64,000 nt of DNA from Burkholderia cenocepacia (GCF_014211915.1 NZ_CP060040.1:1-64000); one strand, 5' to 3'. Positions 8,459 through 21,251 are shown, numbered from the stretch's first letter. The notes: generated by a model not told the origin, from the sequence alone. A program made the numbers and translations.

Positions 8459-9103
8459 ATGTCCCCACTCGAAATCGCCGGCGTGATCGTCAGCGCGCTC
8501 GCGATCTGGTTGACCGCGAAACGGCGCATGCTGTGCTGGCCGGTCGGCCTCGCGTCGGTCGCGCTGTACGGCTGGATCTTCTTCGACGCGAAGCTGTACT
8601 CGGACATGCTGCTGCAGGGCGCGTTCGCGGTGCTCCAGGTGTACGGCTGGCAGCGCTGGCTCGCGCAGCGCGCGAGCGAGGCCGACGGTAGTGCCGACGG
8701 CGGGGCTGCGCCAGCCGGCGACGTCGCGCCCGTGACCGGCGTGCGGCCGCTCAGGATGCTGCCCGACCTGATCGCGGCAGTCATCGGCAGTGCGCTGCTC
8801 GGCGGGATGATGGCGCGGTGGACCGATGCGGCGCTGCCGTTCGTCGACGCGTCGCTGACCGCGTTCAGCCTCGTCGCCCAATACTGGACCGCGCGGCGCT
8901 ACATCGCGTCGTGGGGGCTGTGGATCGTCGTGAACGTCGTGTACGTCGGGATGTTCGTGTTCAAGGAACTGTATCTGACGGCCGGGCTCTATGCGCTGTT
9001 CATCGGGCTGGCCGTCGTCGGCTGGCGCGACTGGAGCCGCACGGCCGCCGCATTGCGCGCGGCCGCGGGCGGCCCGCTCGCATCGGGCGGCGGCGCGCGC
9101 TGA
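8459..9103 (+). CDS. PnuC-family vitamin/nucleoside permease
   Basis: A 214-residue inner-membrane protein with seven probable helices, of the PnuC family (nicotinamide riboside, thiamine or riboflavin facilitators). It has the family pattern YGWIFFDAKLYSDMLLQ, then LQVYGWQRW and the substrate-site W-x-x-W-x-x-x-N in SWGLWIVVNVVYV. A 30-residue polar insert rich in alanine and glycine separates helices 3 and 4. PnuC proteins work by facilitated diffusion with trapping by a cytoplasmic kinase, and a kinase-fold gene is next. Translation starts after CAGGAG (8442-8447). Which vitamin is moved cannot be told from the sequence; thiamine (PnuT type) is my preferred guess. Confidence 0.85.
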   Translation: MSPLEIAGVIVSALAIWLTAKRRMLCWPVGLASVALYGWIFFDAKLYSDMLLQGAFAVLQVYGWQRWLAQRASEADGSADGGAAPAGDVAPVTGVRPLRMLPDLIAAVIGSALLGGMMARWTDAALPFVDASLTAFSLVAQYWTARRYIASWGLWIVVNVVYVGMFVFKELYLTAGLYALFIGLAVVGWRDWSRTAAALRAAAGGPLASGGGAR

Positions 9104-9139
9104 TCCGCGCACGGATTCAACCACGGAGCAACGTCGTTC

Positions 9140-10330
9140 ATGTCATTTCCCCTCGAGCCGGACGGCCCCCTGTCGCGCGACGTCGCCCCGCCGCAATTCG
9201 GCGTGGACGGCGAGCAGGCCGAACGCGACTGGCCGCTGATCACGCACGACGAGGTGGCAGCCGTACTCGCGCGGATCGACGGCGCGGGCGAGCCGGTGCG
9301 GCTGACGTGGCACAGCCCGCGGCAGTTCGCGGCAGCGGTGCTGGTGCGGATGGCGGACGGGCGCGGGTTGTTCGTCAAGCGTCATCACGCGAGCCTGCGC
9401 GATGTCGCGGGGCTCGAGGAAGAGCATCGCTTCATCGCGCATTTGCGTGAGCGCGGCGTGCCGGTGGTGGACGTGCTGGCCGATCGCAACGGTGCGACCG
9501 CGTTTGCGTCCGGCGAGTGGACGTACGAGGTGCACGTGCTCGCGCCCGGCGTCGATTCGTATCGCGGCGTGATGTCGTGGCAGCCGTTCACGCATCCGTC
9601 GCATGCGTATGCGGCTGGCCGCGCGCTGGCCGAACTGCATCGCGCGTCGGCCGGCTACGATGCGCCTGCGCGCCCCGTGCGCACGCTGCTGTCGAGCTTT
9701 CGGGTGCTGTCGTCCACCGATCTGGGGGGCGCGCTCGAACGCTGGGTCGACGCGCAGCCGCTACTGGTGCGTGCACTCGGCTCGCGCGACTGGCGGGGCG
9801 ACGTGGCCGACGCGATCGGCCCGTATCACGCGCGTCTCGTGCCGCTGCTGCCTGCGTTGCCGCCGCTGTGGACGCACGGCGACTGGCACGCGTCGAACCT
9901 GCTGTGGACCGATGCGGGGCCTGGTGCGCAGGTGCGCACCGTGCTCGATTTCGGCTTGTCGGACCGCACCTGCGCGGTGATGGATCTCGCGCTCGCGATC
10001 GAGCGCAATACGGTCGACTGGATGGCGCCGGCCGATGCACGGCGCGTGGAATACGACCAGATCGACGCGCTGCTCGACGGCTACGAATCGCTCGAACCGT
10101 TGAGCGACGACGCGTATGCGGCGCTGGTCGCGCTTTTGCCGATCGTGCATACGGAGTTCGCGCTGTCGGAAGTCGCGTATTTCGGCTGCATCATCGATGC
10201 GCCGGCGATTGTCGATATCGCGTACGACGGCTACCTGATCGGGCATGCGCGGTGGTTCGGCGAACGCGACGGGCGGCAGTTGCTCGATTGGCTCGTGCAG
10301 CGGCGGCGCGAGAAGCAACGCACGAGCTGA
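9140..10330 (+). CDS. APH-fold small-molecule kinase
   Basis: A 396-residue protein of the aminoglycoside phosphotransferase/choline kinase fold. The nucleotide-binding lobe has GLFVKRHH (lysine for ATP). The catalytic loop is LWTHGDWHASNLLW, with Asp of H-G-D-W-H as base, and the metal site is VLDFGLSDRTCAVMDLA. Coming directly after a PnuC-type permease, it most likely phosphorylates the incoming vitamin and traps it, as thiamine kinases of this fold do. Antibiotic resistance is unlikely given the operon. The 36-bp spacing to the permease and GGAG before the ATG suggest co-translation from one mRNA with the receptor. Confidence 0.8.
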   Translation: MSFPLEPDGPLSRDVAPPQFGVDGEQAERDWPLITHDEVAAVLARIDGAGEPVRLTWHSPRQFAAAVLVRMADGRGLFVKRHHASLRDVAGLEEEHRFIAHLRERGVPVVDVLADRNGATAFASGEWTYEVHVLAPGVDSYRGVMSWQPFTHPSHAYAAGRALAELHRASAGYDAPARPVRTLLSSFRVLSSTDLGGALERWVDAQPLLVRALGSRDWRGDVADAIGPYHARLVPLLPALPPLWTHGDWHASNLLWTDAGPGAQVRTVLDFGLSDRTCAVMDLALAIERNTVDWMAPADARRVEYDQIDALLDGYESLEPLSDDAYAALVALLPIVHTEFALSEVAYFGCIIDAPAIVDIAYDGYLIGHARWFGERDGRQLLDWLVQRRREKQRTS

Positions 10331-10490
10331 TCCGCGTGTGGGGATGTGCCGCGCACGCGTGCCGATGCCCCGAGCTGTTGCCCTCTCCCGTGCGGCCGTC
10401 GCGCCGCACGCTCACCCCATCTTCTTGATCCTCGACGCGGAATGCCGTTCCCGTGGGGCGTCGCACGGCTGCGTGCCGCTGCACCCAACA

Positions 10491-10515
10491 TGACGGAAAT
10501 ATCATCTTCGCCTCA
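10491..10515 (+). promoter_or_regulatory. Operator-like motif copy 1 (metal efflux operon)
   Basis: TGACG-N6-TCAT-N7-TCA, lying 59 bp before the czcC-type start codon. The three half-sites (TGA, TCA, TCA) are spaced exactly 11 bp apart, as expected for an OmpR-family regulator. Six more copies with the same spacing lie at 19.2-21.4 kb. A possible -10 (TAGCAT) begins 20 bp downstream. Confidence 0.6.
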
Positions 10516-10573
10516 TGTTCGCACTGCGGCCGGTCCGTAGCATCGGTCGCGAACCGTTACCGCAGAACCGAAC

Positions 10574-11887
10574 ATGCTCAAGCTCAATCTCGTCGCGGCC
10601 ATCGTCTTCGTGATGGTCGCGACGGCTCATGCTCAGCCATCGCTGACGCCGGGGCCGGGCGCCGCTGCCGCCAGCAGCGCGACGCCGATCGGCGCTCCTC
10701 CATCCGATACGCTCCCCGCATCGTCATTGACGCTCTCCGATGCGCTCGCGGTCGCGGCGCGGAACAATCCGGCGCTGCGCGGCGCGCGCGCCGACGTCGA
10801 TGCGTCGGCCGGCGCGCTGATGCAGGCCGGCGCGCGGCCGAACCCCGAAGTGTCGTTCCTGCAGGAAGGCTTCAGCCGCGCCGAACGCACGTCCACCGCG
10901 TTGATCAACCAGACCATCGAACTGGGCGGCAAGCGCCGCGCGCGGCTCGACGTGGCGTCGTACGGCCGCGAGGCGGCCAACGCGTCGCTCGACGAGCAGG
11001 GCGCGGCCGTGCGCGCCGACGTGATCGCCGCGTTCTACGGGCTGCTCGCCGCGCAGCGCCAGCTTCAGGTGACCGAGGAATCGGCCGCGATCGCCGCGCG
11101 CTCGGCGGATCTCGCGGGGCGTCGCGCGCAGGCCGGCAAGGTGTCGCCGGTCGAGGCGACCAAGGCCCAGGTGGCGGCGGCCGGCGTGCAGATCGAAGTC
11201 GTGACCGCGCGCGGCCGTGTCGAGGTCGCGCGCGAAAAGCTGAACGCGGTGATGGGCGAGGCGCGCAACGACCGCCTCGCGGTGCGCGGCGACCTGGAAA
11301 CCGTGCCGCCGGTCGAGCCGTTGTCCGCGCTGACCGCGCAACTCGACGATGCGCCGCTCGCGCGGGTTGCGCGCGCCGAGATGCTGCGCTCGAACGCGGC
11401 CATATCGCTCGAACGCGCGCGGCGCATTCCGGACGTGACGGTCAGCGCGGGCGTGAAGCGCGTGACCACGGGCGGCGTGCCCGACAACCAGGCCGTGGTC
11501 GGCGTATCGATCCCGATTCCGCTGTTCAACACGAACAAGGGCGCGCTGCTCGAGGCGACGCACAAGGCCGAGCGCGCGAACGCCGATCTCGATCGCGAAC
11601 GCACGCGCCTGCGACTGGAACTGACGCAGGCATACGCGAATTTCGAGGCCGCGGAGCAGGAAGCGCAGCGGCTGAAGTCCGACATCCTGCCGGCCGCGCG
11701 CCTTGCGCTCGATGCGATGTCGCGCGGCTACGAACTCGGGAAGTTCAGCTTCCTCGATGTGCTCGACGCGCAGCGCACGCTGTTCCAGGGGCAGTCGCAA
11801 TACGTGCGTGCGCTCGCCGGCGCCCATGCGGCCCGCGCCGATATCGGCCGGCTCGTCGGCACGCCGCTCGCGGCCGTCGCGCAATGA
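10574..11887 (+). CDS. czcC: Outer-membrane efflux channel of metal RND system
   Basis: A 437-residue TolC-family protein. A signal peptide (residues 1-21, ending TAHAQ) precedes two OEP repeats: about 50-235 (LSDALAVAARNNPALRGARADVD) and 245-430 (ELTQAYANFEAAEQEAQRL, SRGYELGKFSFLDVLDAQRTLFQ). This is the trimeric channel that spans the outer membrane and periplasm. It is followed 26 bp downstream by the adaptor and then the RND pump, giving CzcCBA/CusCBA order. Pump signatures favour divalent ions (zinc, cobalt, cadmium) over copper, so czcC is the better name, although substrate is not proven. An operator-like motif at 10491 probably links it to the two-component genes at the end of the operon. 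Confidence 0.85.
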   Translation: MLKLNLVAAIVFVMVATAHAQPSLTPGPGAAAASSATPIGAPPSDTLPASSLTLSDALAVAARNNPALRGARADVDASAGALMQAGARPNPEVSFLQEGFSRAERTSTALINQTIELGGKRRARLDVASYGREAANASLDEQGAAVRADVIAAFYGLLAAQRQLQVTEESAAIAARSADLAGRRAQAGKVSPVEATKAQVAAAGVQIEVVTARGRVEVAREKLNAVMGEARNDRLAVRGDLETVPPVEPLSALTAQLDDAPLARVARAEMLRSNAAISLERARRIPDVTVSAGVKRVTTGGVPDNQAVVGVSIPIPLFNTNKGALLEATHKAERANADLDRERTRLRLELTQAYANFEAAEQEAQRLKSDILPAARLALDAMSRGYELGKFSFLDVLDAQRTLFQGQSQYVRALAGAHAARADIGRLVGTPLAAVAQ

Positions 11888-11913
11888 GCGCCCCTCTTAC
11901 CTGAAGGATCATC

Positions 11914-13383
11914 ATGTCACGCAGCAGAATCTTCGTTATTGCGGCGGCCGTGCTCGGCGGCGCAGGGATCGTGATCGGCGAGCTCGCCGTCACGCGGGGC
12001 GGCAGCAGCGCATCGGCGCCGCCGGTCGCCGATGCCGCGCAGCCGGCCGAGGGCGCAGGTGCGCGCGGCGGTGTCGTGCTGAAGCGCGGCAAGCTGTCCG
12101 TCGAGATCGTGATGACGGAAAAGCCTGGCGACGCGCGGCTCGTCGTCTATCCGTTCGTCGACGGCAAGCCGGTGGACAAGGGCGTGACCGTGTCCGGCAC
12201 GCTGGTGCGGTACGACCGCACGCACGAGCCGTTGCGGTTCGACGCGGCCGGCCAGAAGTTCGTGTCCGCGCAGTCGATCGCGAAGCCGCACGTGTTCGAT
12301 GCGACGATCGACGTAAAGGCCGGCAACGACGCCGCGTCGTTCCCGTTCGCACGCGCCGACGGCGCGATCGCGCTGACCGACGCGCAACTGGCGACGTCGA
12401 GGATCGCGCTCGCGAAAGTCGGCCCCGCGCAGATCGCGACGCCGTTCCAGCTTCCCGGCGAAATCAAGTTCAACGAGGATCGCACCGCGCACGTGGTGCC
12501 GCGCGTGGCCGGCATCGTCGAGCAGGTGTCGGTGTCGCTCGGCCAGAACGTCGCGAAAGGGCAGGTGCTCGCCGTGATCGCGAGCACCGATCTGGCCGAC
12601 CGGCGCAGCGAATTGCTGACGGCCGAGCGCCGGCTGTCGGGTGCGCGCGCAACCTACGAACGCGAACGCACGCTGTGGAAGGAGCGCATTTCGGCCGAGC
12701 AGGATTACCAGCAGGCGCAGGTGCAGTTGCGCGAGGCCGAGATCGCCGTGCAGAACGCACGGCAGAAGCTCGCCGCGCTGAATGCGCCGGTCGGCGCGGG
12801 TGCGCTGAACCGTTATGAACTGCGCGCGCCGTTCGCGGGCACGATCGTCGAGAAGCATGCGACGCCCGGCGAGGCGATTGCCGCCGACGCGAGCATGTTC
12901 GTGATCTCCGACCTGTCGACCGTGTGGGCCGAGATGGCGGTGCCCGCGCAGCGGCTCAACGACGTGCGCGTCGGTCGCGATGCCACGGTGAGCGCGACCG
13001 CGTTCGAATCGCGTTCGAGCGGCCCGATCGCTTACGTGGGGTCGCTGCTCGGCGAGCAGACGCGCACCGCGCCGGCGCGTGTCGTGCTGCCGAACCCGGA
13101 TCGCGTGTGGCGCCCGGGAATGTTCGTGAACGTGTCGGTCGACGCGGGCAGGCAGGGCGTGCCGATCGCGGTCGCGAGCGACGCGCTGCAGGACGTCGAC
13201 GGTGCGCCGTCGGTGTTCGTGCGCTCGCCGAAGGGCTTCGTCGCGCAGGCCGTCGAAACGGGGCGGCGCGACGAACGCGCGACCGAGGTCCTCAAGGGGC
13301 TCGAGCCCGGCCAGGAATACGCGGCGTCGAACAGCTTCGTGCTGAAGGCGGAGCTCGGCAAGGGGAGCGCGGAACATGAATGA
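11914..13383 (+). CDS. czcB: RND periplasmic adaptor (membrane fusion protein)
   Basis: A 489-residue adaptor. One N-terminal membrane anchor (residues 5-24) leads into an extra N-terminal domain (about 50-150, GGVVLKRGKLSVEIVMTEKPGDARL), typical of CzcB-type proteins. Then come a lipoyl/barrel-sandwich half (FQLPGEIKFNEDRTAHVVPRVAGIV), an alpha-helical hairpin (about 230-290, LADRRSELLTAERRL), the second lipoyl half (YELRAPFAGTIVEKHATPGEAI) and beta-barrel and membrane-proximal domains. It bridges the inner-membrane pump and the outer-membrane channel and may deliver metal. The start follows TGAAGGATC at correct spacing. Confidence 0.88.
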   Translation: MSRSRIFVIAAAVLGGAGIVIGELAVTRGGSSASAPPVADAAQPAEGAGARGGVVLKRGKLSVEIVMTEKPGDARLVVYPFVDGKPVDKGVTVSGTLVRYDRTHEPLRFDAAGQKFVSAQSIAKPHVFDATIDVKAGNDAASFPFARADGAIALTDAQLATSRIALAKVGPAQIATPFQLPGEIKFNEDRTAHVVPRVAGIVEQVSVSLGQNVAKGQVLAVIASTDLADRRSELLTAERRLSGARATYERERTLWKERISAEQDYQQAQVQLREAEIAVQNARQKLAALNAPVGAGALNRYELRAPFAGTIVEKHATPGEAIAADASMFVISDLSTVWAEMAVPAQRLNDVRVGRDATVSATAFESRSSGPIAYVGSLLGEQTRTAPARVVLPNPDRVWRPGMFVNVSVDAGRQGVPIAVASDALQDVDGAPSVFVRSPKGFVAQAVETGRRDERATEVLKGLEPGQEYAASNSFVLKAELGKGSAEHE

Positions 13384-13454
13384 GCAGCAATACGCGTGCG
13401 CCGTGGCGCGACTGGCGGCCCGCTATGCGGCCTGCTTCCCGATCCGCCGGGTGA

Positions 13455-17403
<3,949 letters not shown>

Positions 17404-17407
<4 letters not shown>

Positions 17408-18828
17408 TCGCGCGCCTGCTGCCGCGAACGCTGCGCGGCCGGCTGACCGCGCTGATCATCCTGTCGACGTCGGTGATCCTCGCGTCGAGCGGCGTCGCAT
17501 TGTACGAAGCGCTGAGCAACCGTGTCGAAACGACGGCAGCCGAGCAGATGGCCGGTATTTCCGCCGCATTGGGCGCGCACCTGGCCGAGGCGCGCACGAC
17601 GACCGACGTCGCGCGCAACACCGATATCTGGGTCGACCAGTTGCACGGTCATCCGAACATGGATCTCGCGATCTTCGATGCCGCCGGTACGCGCCTCGTC
17701 GGCACGCCCGGCTTCCGTCCGTACGCGCCGCTGATGTCGACGAGTGCCGGGCGCGTGCCGGTCGGCATCGCCCCGCCCGGCGCAAGACACCAGTATCTGC
17801 TGACGACCGTGCCGCTCGCCGGCGCGGGTGCGCCCGTGGTGCGCGTCGCCGTGCAGTACGACCGCAGCGCCGACGTGCTGCTGTTGCGCACGCATGCCTA
17901 TACGATCGTCGTGATCGAGGTGTTCGGCGTGGTGCTCGCGGCCGCGATCGCATACGGCATCGCGGCGCTCGGGCTGAGCCCGTTGCGCCGGTTCGCGGCG
18001 CGTGCCGAACAGATGTCGTCGAGCCGGCTCGCGCATCCGCTGCCGGAACTCGATACGTCCGGCGAGCTGAAGGAGCTCGAGCATGCGTTCAACGGCATGC
18101 TCGCGCGGCTGAACGAATCGTTCACGCGGCTGAGCCAGTTCTCGTCGAATCTCGCGCACGACATGCGCACGCCGCTGACCAACCTGCAGGCGGCCGCGCA
18201 GGTCGTGCTGTCGCAACCGCGCAGTGCGGACGAATACCGGAGCGTGATCGAGTCGAGCATCGACGAATACCAGCGGCTGTCGCGGATGATCGAGGACATG
18301 CTGTTTCTCGCGCGTTCGGAACAGGCCGGCACGTCGATCGGGGTGCGGCGCCTGAATGCGGCGGAGGAGGCGGAGCGGGTGGCCGGCTACTACGAGCCGC
18401 TGGCGGAAGATGAAGGCGTGACCGTGAAGGTCGACGGCCACGCATGGGTCGATGCGGACCTGACGCTGTATCAGCGCGCGTTGAGCAACCTGCTGTCGAA
18501 TGCGCTGACCTATGCGCCGCGCGGCAGCGTCGTGACGATCGATTGCGTCGAGCAGGGCGGTGCGACGACGATCGCCGTGTCCGATACGGGGCCCGGCATT
18601 GACGCCGAGCATGTCGGGCGGATTTTCGAGCGCTTTTATCGCGTCGATCCGTCGCGGCACAATTCGGCGTCGGGTACGGGGCTCGGCCTCGCGATCGTCC
18701 GGTCGATCATGGACAATCACGGCGGCGAATGCGGCGTCGATAGCGAGCCGGGCCGCCGCACGACTTTCTGGCTGCGCTTTCCGCGACGGCCGGCCGAGCC
18801 GAAACGGCCGGCCGCCATCGGCACCTGA
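17404..18828 (+). CDS. Heavy-metal sensor histidine kinase
   Basis: A 474-residue membrane kinase of the CusS/IrlS type. TM1 is at about 15-36 and TM2 at about 167-190, enclosing a periplasmic sensor domain of about 130 residues that has no histidine- or cysteine-rich metal cluster. HAMP follows (about 190-240), then the H-box with H252 ([13 protein letters not shown]), N-box ([13 protein letters not shown]), G1 (DTGPGID) and G2 ([13 protein letters not shown]). It phosphorylates the response regulator encoded just upstream. The start at 17404 was chosen because it forms the ATGA overlap; longer reading of the frame would run inside the regulator gene. Confidence 0.92.
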
Positions 18829-18830
18829 CA

Positions 18831-18857
18831 GCGCGGGCGGGAACGCCCGCGCGTTCG
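18831..18857 (+). terminator. Strong hairpin after the two-component operon
   Basis: GCGCGGGCG (18831-18839) pairs with CGCCCGCGC (18844-18852) around a GGAA loop, two bases after the kinase stop. The following GTTCG is a poor U-tract. It is a likely transcript end for the efflux operon, perhaps needing Rho. Confidence 0.4.
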
Positions 18858-18907
18858 CCGCGAGGCAGCCGCGCACGGCGCGCTGCCCGCGGCCATGTGG
18901 CCCGCCA

Positions 18908-19195
18908 TCATTGCTTCGCGGTCAGGTTGTCGTGGTTGTCGGTCTGCGGCTTCTTCTCGCCGCCATGCACCGAAATCCCGTGAAGCTCCTTGTTGCGCGC
19001 GACGATCTCGCCGGTCGGCGGGTACTGCGTCTTGCTGATCGGCACGACGCCGTCGTGCTGCGCCTGCTTCAGTTCGTTGACCACCTGCGTGCGGGACTTG
19101 CCCTGCGTTTGCGTTTGGGCGAACGCGGCCTGCGTGGCCATGCCGAGCGACAGCGTGGCGGTGACGACCAGTGCTGCGAGTTTTGCCGTTTTCAT
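18908..19195 (-). CDS. DUF4148 secreted protein
   Basis: A 95-residue protein with a signal peptide (residues 1-26, MKTAKLAALVVTATLSLGMATQAAFA) and a DUF4148 domain: KSRTQVVNELKQAQHDGVVPISKTQYPPTGEIVARNKELH. DUF4148 proteins are small periplasmic or secreted proteins that are amplified in Burkholderia, with no known function. The start at 19195 was chosen for the signal peptide and GGAG (19203-19206 on the complement). A second DUF4148 gene lies at 21405. An operator-like motif is 76 bp upstream, so it may belong to the metal-response regulon. Confidence 0.88.
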   Translation of the reverse strand: MKTAKLAALVVTATLSLGMATQAAFAQTQTQGKSRTQVVNELKQAQHDGVVPISKTQYPPTGEIVARNKELHGISVHGGEKKPQTDNHDNLTAKQ

Positions 19196-19270
19196 CGAGT
19201 GCTCTCCTTGATCAGGGCCGCCGGGTGGCGAACCGTGGACCCAGTATGCGAAAGCAGCCGTGCGTGATCG

Positions 19271-19295
19271 TGATCGCGAGATGAAAAATGCGTCA
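19271..19295 (-). promoter_or_regulatory. Operator-like motif copy 2 (DUF4148 gene)
   Basis: On the minus strand this reads TGACG-N6-TCAT-N7-TCA with exact 11-bp half-site spacing. It lies 76 bp before the DUF4148 start codon at 19195 and points toward it. Confidence 0.55.
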
Positions 19296-19337
19296 GATTG
19301 CGGGGCGCGAGGAGGCGCCGTGTGGACTCGATCGACA

Positions 19338-19362
19338 TGACGCAACCGTCATGTTCGCGTCA
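19338..19362 (+). promoter_or_regulatory. Operator-like motif copy 3 (lipoprotein gene)
   Basis: TGACG-N6-TCAT-N7-TCA, with TGACG and CGTCA forming an inverted repeat in the left part. It lies 40 bp before the first possible start of the lipoprotein gene, or 130 bp before the preferred TTG start. Confidence 0.55.
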
Positions 19363-19401
19363 TGGGTGCGATGAGCGGGAAGCGGAACATGAAGTCTGCC
19401 G

Positions 19402-19728
19402 TTGGCCGATGCGCCGGCGGCATTCGTGCCGATCGCGACAGCCGCATCGATCGCGGGCGGCGCCGTTCAGACCTTCATTCCGGACCGAAATTTGCCTCGT
19501 CCCGCCATTCGCCTCGCCTTGATCGCAATCCTGATCGTCCCGCTGTTCGCGGGTTGCGCATCGACACGTTCCGACACCACGGCCACTTACGGTGCCGCGC
19601 GCAAGCCCGTGCCGGCCGATCTGGCACCGGGCGAGCAAGTCGACTATGCCGGGCATCGCTGCGGCAATCCGAACCTGTACGTGAAAACGCATCCGTGCGT
19701 GTACCCGCCGCGCGACTCCGCGCCGTGA
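19402..19728 (+). CDS. Small putative lipoprotein
   Basis: The frame from the ATG at 19402 encodes 108 residues, but the first 30 look non-coding. A hydrophobic stretch and lipobox (LALIAILIVPLFAGC) start right after an in-frame TTG at 19492. From that TTG the product is 78 residues, a normal lipoprotein signal peptide followed by a short mature chain (STRSDTTATYGAARK, then GHRCGNPNLYVKTHPCVYPP) with two cysteines. I prefer the TTG start but list the full frame. The family is not recognised. It sits in the operator-motif cluster with the DUF4148 genes and the porin. Confidence 0.6.
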   Translation: MADAPAAFVPIATAASIAGGAVQTFIPDRNLPRPAIRLALIAILIVPLFAGCASTRSDTTATYGAARKPVPADLAPGEQVDYAGHRCGNPNLYVKTHPCVYPPRDSAP

Positions 19729-19743
19729 GCGTCGGACGCGCGT

Positions 19744-19776
19744 AAAAAATGGCCCGGCACTCGACGAGCCCGGGCC
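19744..19776 (-). terminator. Rho-independent terminator
   Basis: On the minus strand GGCCCGG (19776-19770) and CCGGGCC (19757-19751) form a 7-bp stem with a 12-nt loop, followed by ATTTTTTAC (T-run 19749-19744). It ends leftward transcripts: the porin mRNA, and possibly a short RNA starting near 19850. Confidence 0.75.
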
Positions 19777-19876
19777 TAATGCGTGATCGTGCCGTGCGGC
19801 AGCGACCCGCTGCGTGGACGGGAACGGGCAGGGCCCGATACCGTACCGATCGTAGCGACGCGACGCATCGCGAACC

Positions 19877-19901
19877 TGATCGGAACATGACATTTTCGTC
19901 A
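19877..19901 (-). promoter_or_regulatory. Operator-like motif copy 4, with no gene behind it
   Basis: On the minus strand TGACG-N6-TCAT-N7-TCA with exact spacing, located between the porin stop (19929) and the terminator at 19744-19776. No ORF follows in its direction before the terminator. A -10-like TACGAT (about 19851-19856, minus) lies 15-20 bp after it, so it may drive a small RNA of roughly 100 nt. Confidence 0.45.
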
Positions 19902-19928
19902 CGCAGCGCGCAGGGTCGGCTGCCTCGC

Positions 19929-21089
19929 TCAGAAGCGGTGGCGCAAACCGAGATTGACGATGCCCTGCGTGCGCGTGCCGCCGTAGCCGTACGAGCCGAT
20001 CGACGCCTGGGCCGCCTGCGTGCCGCCGTCGAGCGTGCGCTGTTCGCCGTTCGCGCGTTGCCACGCGCCGACCGCATAGAGATCGGTGCGCTTGGACAGC
20101 ACGTAGTCGGCGCCGGCGGACACCTGATGGTAGGTCGCGCTCGTATCGCCGCGGGCCTTCGTGTAGCTGTAGCCGACGCCGACGAGCAGGCTCGCGGTGG
20201 CCTGATAGTTGAAGAACCCGCGCGCGGTGTCGTATTTCTGCGTGCTGCGAAAGGCCGACATCGCATCGGCCTTGTACTGCGCATTGCTGTAGTCGATACC
20301 GATCGTGAACGGCGCGAAGGTGTAGCGCAACGCGCCGCGTGCGATGCCGATCGACTTCGCGGAGAGGTAGCCGCCGTTGACCAGCGACCCGTCGAACGTG
20401 CCGTCCGACGTGCCGTTCCAGCCGGTCCGGACGCCGTTGGCGAGCGAGGCGCGGTTGGCCGCATAGTAGTAGCCGCCCGCTGCGTCGAACGGGCCATGGT
20501 TGTACGACAGGCCGGCTGACCAGGTTTGCCCGGCGCCGCTCTTGCCGGCCACGCCGCCGAGCGCGTACATGCCGACGAACTGGAAGCCGCCGACCACGGG
20601 TGACGTGTACTTCACCGCGTTGTCGGTGCGCGACGACGTGTCGTAGTTGTCGACGTCGCCGGGCGTCGCGTACACGCTGCCGAAGTAGAAATCGCCGGTG
20701 ATCGGCCACGCGACATCGGCGAGCGCGTCGTACTGGCGGCCGAGCGTGAGTGTTCCCCAGCGAGCGCTTTCCAGCCCGACGAACGCCTGCCGGCCGAACA
20801 TCCGGTTGCCTTGCCCGAGCGCGCCGGTGTTCGGGTTGAAGCCGTTTTCCAGCGTGAAGATCGCTTTCAGCCCGCCGCCGAGATCTTCCGCGCCTTTCAC
20901 GCCGAAGCGGTTGCCGAGCAGGTTGCCGTTGCCGAGGCCGACGAGGTTCCTGCCTTGCGCATCGGCATTCCACACAACCGTCAGCGATGTATCGAACAGG
21001 CCGTACAGCGTGACTTCGGTTGCATGAGCCGCGTGCGCGGTCGTCAGCAGCGCCCCTGACATCATGACGATTCGAACTGGAGTTTTCAT
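19929..21089 (-). CDS. Gram-negative porin
   Basis: A 386-residue outer-membrane porin of the 16-stranded Burkholderia/Neisseria type. A signal peptide (residues 1-23, ending HAAHA) precedes TEVTLYGLFDTSLTV, then SRFGV-like RFGVKGAEDLGGGLKAIFTLENGF, RQAFVGLESARWGTLTLGRQYDA and the C-terminal GLRHRF with terminal Phe. It forms trimeric diffusion channels. A minus-strand operator-like motif lies 127 bp upstream, placing it in the candidate metal/envelope regulon. The terminator at 19744-19776 ends the transcript. Confidence 0.92.
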   Translation of the reverse strand: MKTPVRIVMMSGALLTTAHAAHATEVTLYGLFDTSLTVVWNADAQGRNLVGLGNGNLLGNRFGVKGAEDLGGGLKAIFTLENGFNPNTGALGQGNRMFGRQAFVGLESARWGTLTLGRQYDALADVAWPITGDFYFGSVYATPGDVDNYDTSSRTDNAVKYTSPVVGGFQFVGMYALGGVAGKSGAGQTWSAGLSYNHGPFDAAGGYYYAANRASLANGVRTGWNGTSDGTFDGSLVNGGYLSAKSIGIARGALRYTFAPFTIGIDYSNAQYKADAMSAFRSTQKYDTARGFFNYQATASLLVGVGYSYTKARGDTSATYHQVSAGADYVLSKRTDLYAVGAWQRANGEQRTLDGGTQAAQASIGSYGYGGTRTQGIVNLGLRHRF

Positions 21090-21215
21090 GGTGTGTCCCT
21101 GAAGTTCAAGATGAACGTTTCGTGCATCGTTCGATGCAGGCGCCGCGCGTGGCAGCGACGGGCCGGCATATCGCGATTGCGCTGGCGATTCTGGAAAGCG
21201 TTCGGATCGTGGAGG

Positions 21216-21240
21216 TGAGGGACAAATGAGAAAAATGTCA
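21216..21240 (-). promoter_or_regulatory. Operator-like motif copy 5 (toward porin)
   Basis: On the minus strand TGACA-N6-TCAT-N7-TCA with exact 11-bp half-site spacing, 127 bp before the porin start codon. It overlaps copy 6 by 14 bp in the opposite direction. Confidence 0.5.
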
Positions 21241-21251
21241 TCGCGGTGTCA
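21227..21251 (+). promoter_or_regulatory. Operator-like motif copy 6 (toward DUF4148 gene)
   Basis: TGAGA-N6-TCAT-N7-TCA on the plus strand; the first half-site departs from TGACG by two bases. It lies 153 bp before the second DUF4148 gene. Confidence 0.45.

Noticed and set aside
9140..10330. An aminoglycoside resistance gene
   Set aside because: The APH fold is shared by many metabolic kinases and the gene follows a PnuC-type permease, so a vitamin kinase is more likely.
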